Source: Actinoallomurus liliacearum (GTDB lineage Bacteria > Actinomycetota > Actinomycetes > Streptosporangiales > Streptosporangiaceae). From it: a stretch of DNA of 64,000 bases. Below, one piece after another: positions 61,588 through 64,000 of this stretch. The notes beneath the pieces were generated by a model that made no database searches, was not told the DNA's origin, and worked only from the letters and a program-made list of their open reading frames with translations. The stretch spans positions 434,001 to 498,000 of the forward strand of contig NZ_BAABHJ010000023.1 of the NCBI RefSeq assembly GCF_039542035.1, written 5' to 3'. Made by a program: the position numbers and the translations under genes. Position 1 is the first letter of the stretch; each line of letters starts with the position of its first letter.

Positions 61588-62367
61588 TCAGCGGCGGCGG
61601 CCGGCGAGGAACCTGGCCATTTCCCGCTGCGGCTCCCCGGTGGCGTACGCCGCGGCGTGCACCTTCTTGGCGGCCCGTACGGAGGCGGTGAGCGCGTCGT
61701 CGTCGAGTTCGCGCAGCCGTCCCTTGGTCAGGGCGAGCGCGCCGGGTGGGAGTTCGGCCAGTTCGCGGGCCTGCTCGACGGCGGAGGCCAGGACCTGGTC
61801 GGCGGCCACGAGCCTGGTCAGCAGGTCGAGCCGCGCGGCCTCCTCGCCGTCGACGAGCCGGCCGGTGAGGGCCAGCTCCGTCGTCCTGGCCCGCCCGAGG
61901 ACGTCCCACATCGCCCAGATCCCGGTGATGCTCGGAATCCCGGACAGCACCTCCGGCTGCCCCATCCGCACCTCCCGGTGCCCGACCCGCAGGTCGGCCA
62001 GCAGCGCGAACTGGAACCCCGAGCCCGCGGCCACCCCGTTCACGGCCGCGATGGTCGGCTTGTCGATGTCGCGGACGGCCCGGTACAGCCGGTCGAACCC
62101 GTCGATCCAGGCGTCGGAGGCCGCATGGTCGTCCGGGTCGATCGCCGCCGTCTCCTGCAGGTCCTGACCCGCGCAGAAGGCGCGGCCCGCTCCGGTGAGC
62201 ACGACGGCGCGTACATCCGGATCCACGGCGGCCGCACCGAGCAGTTCGATGAGCCGATCCCGCATCGCCGCGGTCCAGGCGTTCAGCTTCGCCGGCCGGT
62301 TCAACGTGATCAGCGCGACGGGGCCGTCACGGTCCAGCAGGACGGTCTTGGCCGGATCTTCGTTCAT
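61588..62367 (-). CDS. Enoyl-CoA hydratase/isomerase family protein
   Basis: 259 residues, crotonase fold. Oxyanion-hole segments GRAFCAGQDL near residue 65 and AAVNGVAAGSGFQFALLADLRVG near 110; the second glutamate is at PEVLSGIPS near 140, where the classical E-x-x-x-G pattern is replaced by a related one. Probably hydrates or cleaves a CoA ester formed by the neighbouring synthetase. ATG 62367 follows GGGAGGAA, an ideal ribosome site. It is the first gene of the operon, divergent from the LysR regulator. Confidence 0.87.
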   Translation of the reverse strand: MNEDPAKTVLLDRDGPVALITLNRPAKLNAWTAAMRDRLIELLGAAAVDPDVRAVVLTGAGRAFCAGQDLQETAAIDPDDHAASDAWIDGFDRLYRAVRDIDKPTIAAVNGVAAGSGFQFALLADLRVGHREVRMGQPEVLSGIPSITGIWAMWDVLGRARTTELALTGRLVDGEEAARLDLLTRLVAADQVLASAVEQARELAELPPGALALTKGRLRELDDDALTASVRAAKKVHAAAYATGEPQREMARFLAGRRR

Positions 62368-62456
62368 GGGGGTTCCTCCCGGCGTCGTCGAAGACATTTG
62401 CCGGGATACAAACAGGGGAGGTGCCGAAGAGGCCAACATCAATAACGACCGGCCGT

Positions 62457-62473
62457 CATATCGGAACGATATG
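62457..62473. promoter_or_regulatory. Putative LysR operator
   Basis: CATATCG-GAA-CGATATG is a perfect 7-bp inverted repeat, 8 bases before GTG 62482 and 89 bases before the divergent operon start. It contains the AT-N-AT layout expected of LysR T-N11-A sites and probably serves autoregulation and operon control. Confidence 0.7.
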
Positions 62474-62481
62474 GTTCATCA

Positions 62482-63375
62482 GTGGAGCTGCGGCACCTTC
62501 GCTACTTCGTCGTCCTCGCCGAGGAACTCCACTTCGGCCGGGCCGCCGAACGCCTGCACATGGCCCAGCCCCCGCTCTCCCAGCGGATCCGCGATCTCGA
62601 ACGCGAACTCGGTGTCACGCTCTTCGACCGGACCCGGCAGCGCGTCCGGCTCACCGAGGCCGGGGCGCTGCTGCTCGAACACGCCCGTCCGATCCTGGAG
62701 GGCAGCGAGGCGGCCCGCGAGGCGATGCGCCGCATCCGTCCGGGCGCCGCCGGGGTGCTCCGCGCCGGGGTGCCGCCCGACACGGTGCCGCTGACGCTGC
62801 GGACCCTCGTGACGACGTTCGCCGAACGTGTCCCCGACGTCCTGCTCGAACTCCACGAACTGACCACCGAGGCGCAGCTCGCCAAGCTGCGCGAGGGCGA
62901 GCTGGACGTGGGCCTGGTCCGCCATCCGTGCGACACGGTGGGGCTGATCTCGGGCCCGGTCGTGCACCGGAGACTGGGCGTGATCCTCCCCGAGCGGCAC
63001 CACGCGGCCGAGCATGAGGTCGTACGGCTCCGCGTCCTCAGCGGTTCACCCTTGGTGATCTTCCCTCGGGAGATGGCGCCTCGGCTGTACGACCACATGC
63101 TGGCGACCTGCCGCGACAACGGGTTCCTCCCGGGCGCGATCCGTCATGCCCGCAACCCGCAGTTCGTGCACGGCCTGGTCCTGGCCGGCCTGGGAGTCCA
63201 CCTGAACGAGCCTCCCGCGGGCGCCCTGCCCCCGGGCCTGGTCTGGCGGCCGATCGACGAGCCGCGCCTCACCTGGTCCACCTCGGTCGTCTGGCGCCCC
63301 GCCCACTCCGACGACGCCCTCGCCGCCTTCGCCGCCGCCGCCCTGGCAGGCCTCCACGCGGCCGACCACACGTGA
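62482..63375 (+). CDS. LysR-type transcriptional regulator
   Basis: 297 residues. HTH at the N-terminus (RHLRYFVVLAEELHFGRAAERLHMAQPPLSQRIRDLERELGVTLFDRTRQRVRLTEAG in positions 62490-62660) followed by the periplasmic-binding-like effector domain. The AQPPLSQRI recognition helix and LHFGRAAERL are typical of the CbnR/CatM-type group, often regulating aromatic or acid catabolism. Divergent from the enoyl-CoA hydratase operon, it probably activates it in response to a pathway intermediate. GTG 62482 start. Confidence 0.92.
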   Translation: MELRHLRYFVVLAEELHFGRAAERLHMAQPPLSQRIRDLERELGVTLFDRTRQRVRLTEAGALLLEHARPILEGSEAAREAMRRIRPGAAGVLRAGVPPDTVPLTLRTLVTTFAERVPDVLLELHELTTEAQLAKLREGELDVGLVRHPCDTVGLISGPVVHRRLGVILPERHHAAEHEVVRLRVLSGSPLVIFPREMAPRLYDHMLATCRDNGFLPGAIRHARNPQFVHGLVLAGLGVHLNEPPAGALPPGLVWRPIDEPRLTWSTSVVWRPAHSDDALAAFAAAALAGLHAADHT

Positions 63376-63396
63376 CCTCCGAGCCCGCCAAGCGAA

Positions 63397-63425
63397 GAGC
63401 CCCCGTCCGGTAGGGACAGGGGCTC
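63397..63425. terminator. Hairpin between LysR and the DUF397 gene
   Basis: GAGCCCC-c-GTCC pairs with GGGAC-a-GGGGCTC-like arm around GGTA. It serves both convergent genes. Confidence 0.72.
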
Positions 63426-63442
63426 AGTGAATCAGTGCTGGG

Positions 63443-63628
63443 TTACCTCGACTCAGGCTCCGCGTGGCGGGGCACGTAGATCAGAGCGGCGATCTCAACG
63501 CAGTCGCCGCCCGTATCGCCACTGCGGCTGCTCTTCCGCCAGGCGGCGATCTCGACGCAGTCGCCTTCCGTGTTGGTGCTGCGGCTGGTCTTCCGCCAAG
63601 TGGGGGTCGACGGGCTTGGTGTGCTCAT
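63443..63628 (-). CDS. DUF397 protein with an internal duplication
   Basis: 61 residues. The DUF397 core motif WRKSSRSGDTGGDCVEIA appears twice in succession (TWRKTSRSTNTEGDCVEIA then AWRKSSRSGDTGGDCVEIA), after which the usual VAVRDSKDP segment is replaced by LIYVPRHAEPESR and the protein ends early. DUF397 proteins pair with XRE/DUF5753 regulators and often act as their partners. Here the ATG overlaps the stop of the regulator upstream (ATGA). The duplication and the shortened end make this copy unusual. Confidence 0.8.
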   Translation of the reverse strand: MSTPSPSTPTWRKTSRSTNTEGDCVEIAAWRKSSRSGDTGGDCVEIAALIYVPRHAEPESR

Positions 63629-64000
63629 AGGCTCTCCAATACCTCGTGCAGCAGTTTCAGGGACTCGTCAGCGGACATTGCCGCGCCCCTGATCAGGTCG
63701 TAGCGTAGCGCGTACTCTCGAACCGTTGCCCCGTCGGCGATGACCTGGCCGCCCACGTGGCCCTCGGTATAGACGAGGTCGGGGGTGTCGTCGAAGCCCA
63801 GGATCGTGAAGGCTCCCATGAGGCCGGGATACGCGCCTGCGCTGCTCGGGACGATCTGCAGGGTGACGTGGGGTTGTCCCGCCTCCTCGATAAGGCGACA
63901 GATTTGCCCCCGCATGACCTGTGGGTCGCTGATCACACGGCGGATGACCCCCTCGTCGAGGATGGCGACGACGCGGGGCGGTGCCGGTCGGCGCAGAGTT
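63625..64000 (-). CDS. XRE-family regulator with DUF5753 domain, C-terminal part (5' end outside window)
   Basis: The frame is open to the window end. Visible is the C-terminal DUF5753 domain: AILDEGVIRRVISDPQVMRGQICRLIEEAGQPHVTLQIVPSSAG, then LVYTEGHVGGQVIADGATVREY and ADESLKLLHEVLESL. The XRE helix-turn-helix would lie beyond base 64000. Such regulators with a DUF397 partner are widespread in streptomycete-like actinobacteria and take part in developmental or antibiotic control (the WblA/BldB-linked type is one example). Its stop overlaps the DUF397 start. Confidence 0.85.
   Translation of the reverse strand, partial: TLRRPAPPRVVAILDEGVIRRVISDPQVMRGQICRLIEEAGQPHVTLQIVPSSAGAYPGLMGAFTILGFDDTPDLVYTEGHVGGQVIADGATVREYALRYDLIRGAAMSADESLKLLHEVLESL

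Overview
The window is a high-GC chromosomal segment of an actinobacterium. Pointers are the GC-rich third positions, frequent GTG starts, F420/deazaflavin-type oxidoreductases, a DUF397 + XRE/DUF5753 pair, a CGNR regulator, DUF3097 and DUF4870 proteins, a mycosin-like protease, and the gene order hemW - DUF3097 - hrcA - dnaJ - rsmE - HIT - phoH - ybeY - CNNM - CDA-like - era - leuA - recO - uppS - zur/znuBCA - glyS. I would guess Streptosporangiales (Actinomadura/Actinoallomurus-like), but that placement is inference from gene content and order. I see no rRNA, tRNA, CRISPR array, prophage or intact insertion sequence.

Layout. 1-9 kb: end of hflX, a lone hutI-like amidohydrolase, a TMEM175-type channel protein, degV and comEA-comEC. 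9-19.5 kb: two LLM flavin/F420 oxidoreductases, a deazaflavin nitroreductase-like protein, holA, a HAD-like protein, rpsT, lepA, a metallo-beta-lactamase-fold protein, a CGNR regulator, an RsbW-like ATPase and hemW. 19.5-35 kb: two tandem DUF4870 proteins, DUF3097, an MBL hydrolase, CIRCE-hrcA-dnaJ, a divergent MFS/Lrp pair, rsmE, a SigE-type sigma factor with a coupled membrane partner, then HIT-phoH-ybeY-CNNM-CDA-like-era. 35-43.5 kb: a TerB-like zinc-ribbon protein, a DDAH-type hydrolase, leuA behind a leucine-rich leader peptide, an M4 protease coupled to an emfourin-type inhibitor, recO and uppS. 43.5-47.8 kb: two similar terminators around a small gene, the remains of a divergent MFS/LysR pair, and the coupled zinc-uptake operon znuA-znuC-znuB-zur with a Zur box inside its promoter. 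48-57 kb: a DUF1906 glycosidase-like secreted protein, then an accessory region with WXG100/PPE-like proteins, a mycosin-like protease, a YbaB-domain protein, small membrane and lipoproteins, and no ESX core components; 52.6-54.9 kb is visibly AT-richer. 57-64 kb: glyS, a catabolic-looking operon (enoyl-CoA hydratase, acyl-CoA synthetase, MHS transporter) divergent from a LysR regulator, and a DUF397/XRE pair cut by the window end.

The most noteworthy non-genic signals are (i) an ~89-bp intergenic hairpin element with 15-bp inverted ends in two clear and one diverged copy (a fourth is possible), (ii) short tandem repeats with 21-, 32- and 42-bp periods at gene 3' ends, plus an in-frame 87-bp repeat in comEC, and (iii) well-defined control sites: CIRCE, Zur box, leucine attenuator and LysR operator. 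The strongest candidate for an undescribed system is the 49.6-56.9 kb mycosin/WXG100-like island.
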